This document shows positions 7,695 through 8,589 of a DNA stretch of 8,589 bases, one piece after another. Position 1 is the stretch's first letter; every line of letters begins with the position of its first letter. The DNA lies in contig JAUXFA010000037.1 of assembly GCA_030620285.1 (NCBI GenBank), positions 1 to 8,589 of the forward strand, given 5' to 3'. The notes under the pieces were generated by a model. It was not told the DNA's origin, searched no databases, and was given only the letters and a program-made list of their open reading frames with translations. The translations under genes were made by a program, and so were the position numbers. The DNA is from Piscirickettsiaceae bacterium. Lineage in GTDB: Bacteria > Pseudomonadota > Gammaproteobacteria > Nitrosococcales > Methylophagaceae.

Positions 7695-8589
7695 GACAGA
7701 CTTAACTCCAATTCAGGATCAGGTGCATAGCTCAATACTGTTTTAGCTGATTGTTTCCATTGTTGACTGGCAAACAGTTCCTCACGATCAATGGCATGCC
7801 GGCCATGTAGCCGAATAAGACGCATATGTCGAACAGGATCATCAGCCAATTTCAGACCATCAATGACCTGCACTACGCTTTCAGGTTTATTACACACTAG
7901 TATCATATCGCAACCTGCCGATAGCGCGGCTTCTGCACGAGCAAGACTATCCCCTATCACTGCCGCACCCTCCATACTCAGATCATCACTTAATATTGCC
8001 CCTTGAAAACCTAAGCGCTCACGAAGGATCTCTTTAATCCAAAATGGTGAAAATCCAGCCGGTAAACTATCACTTTGTTCATAGACAATATGAGCCGGCA
8101 TAATACCTGCTAATTCCGAATGGCATAGTCGGCTAAAGGGCAACATATCGCACTGCAACATATCTTCGAAGTGACGAGAATCAACCGGTAGTCCTAAATG
8201 TGAATCTACTTCAACTGCGCCATGACCAGGGAAATGTTTACCGACTGCTGGCATCCAAGCTCGCTTCATACCTTGAATATAGGCATGGGCAAGTGATGAT
8301 ACTGTTTCTGGATCACGATGGAAGGCACGATCACCAATAATTTCACTGATGCCATAGTCTAAATCTAATACCGGTGCAAAACTAAAATCAACACCCACTG
8401 CACGTAACTCTGCCGCCATTAACCAACCCGAAATCTCCGTATGTTCTAAAGTTCGTTTAGGATGTTGCTTATAGTGTTTACCCAATGCACCTACTGGTGG
8501 TAATCGGGTGAAACCTTTTCTAAATCGTTGAACTCGGCCACCTTCATGATCAACTGAAATAATGAGATGGGGATCACGTAATGCTCTGA
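7691..8589 (-). CDS. nagZ: NagZ, beta-N-acetylglucosaminidase of peptidoglycan recycling (5' end beyond window)
   Basis: This is a glycoside hydrolase family 3 enzyme of the cytosol. It removes GlcNAc from GlcNAc-anhydroMurNAc (peptide) fragments imported during wall turnover. In many gammaproteobacteria its products also influence AmpR-controlled beta-lactamase. 298 residues are visible and the frame is open through the right edge. Family members have about 340 residues, so roughly 45 N-terminal residues are missing. The visible part starts with RALRDPHLIISVDHEGGRV, continues RFRKGF and LPPVGALGKH, and then has FSFAPVLDLD. KHFPGHGAVEVDSH follows, holding the Asp-His acid/base dyad typical of NagZ (His codon at 8200-8198). 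SDDLSMEGA contains the Asp nucleophile (near 7990-7980), and AGCDMILVCN follows. The reading frame clearly continues upstream of the TTG at 8485, because the conserved VDHEGGRVQRF block lies there. The stop overlaps the start of the channel gene by four bases. Confidence 0.96.
   Translation of the reverse strand, partial: RALRDPHLIISVDHEGGRVQRFRKGFTRLPPVGALGKHYKQHPKRTLEHTEISGWLMAAELRAVGVDFSFAPVLDLDYGISEIIGDRAFHRDPETVSSLAHAYIQGMKRAWMPAVGKHFPGHGAVEVDSHLGLPVDSRHFEDMLQCDMLPFSRLCHSELAGIMPAHIVYEQSDSLPAGFSPFWIKEILRERLGFQGAILSDDLSMEGAAVIGDSLARAEAALSAGCDMILVCNKPESVVQVIDGLKLADDPVRHMRLIRLHGRHAIDREELFASQQWKQSAKTVLSYAPDPELELSLS

Noticed and set aside
7450..7746. Plus-strand open frame of 98 codons across the nagZ-channel junction
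   Set aside because: It is antisense to two well-supported genes, with no recognisable protein features or ribosome binding site.
8483..8485. TTG at 8485 as the start of nagZ
   Set aside because: The same frame stays open to the right edge and encodes the conserved VDHEGGRVQRF block upstream, so the gene is simply cut by the window.
1..8589. Novel mobile, defence or biosynthetic system
   Set aside because: All five genes are recognisable housekeeping or envelope families, with no transposase, integrase, direct-repeat borders, array or abrupt composition shift that I could see.

Overview
The window is a compact stretch of ordinary bacterial chromosome. Every gene lies on the minus strand, so transcription runs from the right end to the left. 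In that order the genes are nagZ (5' end cut off by the right edge), a large MscS-family channel, dnaE, a GspE/PulE/PilB-type secretion or pilus assembly ATPase, and pilU (3' end cut off by the left edge). Coding density is very high. The gaps are a 4-base overlap, 17, 11 and 35 bases, and no stretch over 300 bases lacks a gene. I saw no RNA genes, insertion sequences, CRISPR arrays, prophage genes, convincing terminators or strong promoters.

The organism is most likely a gammaproteobacterium of moderately low G+C, judged by eye. The DnaE is 1161 residues, with catalytic aspartates at the same numbers as in E. coli Pol III alpha and a degenerate PHP domain. The NagZ closely resembles the gammaproteobacterial enzyme, and PilU is typical of type IV piliated gammaproteobacteria. 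A Methylophaga- or Thiotrichales-like source is possible, but this is a guess from general character only.

Region by region: positions 8589-7691 hold NagZ, a cytosolic peptidoglycan-recycling glucosaminidase. Positions 7694-5943 hold a 583-residue channel with a signal peptide, a periplasmic domain, about five membrane helices and an MscS pore and beta domain; its start overlaps the nagZ stop (ATGA). Positions 5925-2440 hold the replicative polymerase. Its start lacks a clear Shine-Dalgarno sequence and follows a tiny in-frame ATG...TAA minicistron that overlaps the channel's stop. Positions 2428-776 hold the assembly ATPase, starting at GTG. Positions 740-1 hold PilU, an accessory retraction ATPase.

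The spacing suggests a single co-transcribed run, although the products serve different processes: wall recycling, osmotic protection, replication and pilus dynamics. The last two genes plausibly work together in type IV pilus or type II secretion-like machinery. I found no evidence of a new defence, mobile or biosynthetic system. The points worth a second look are the unusual dnaE neighbourhood, the ATPase with a reduced N-terminus beside pilU, the translation-start arrangement of dnaE, and the periplasmic extension of the channel.
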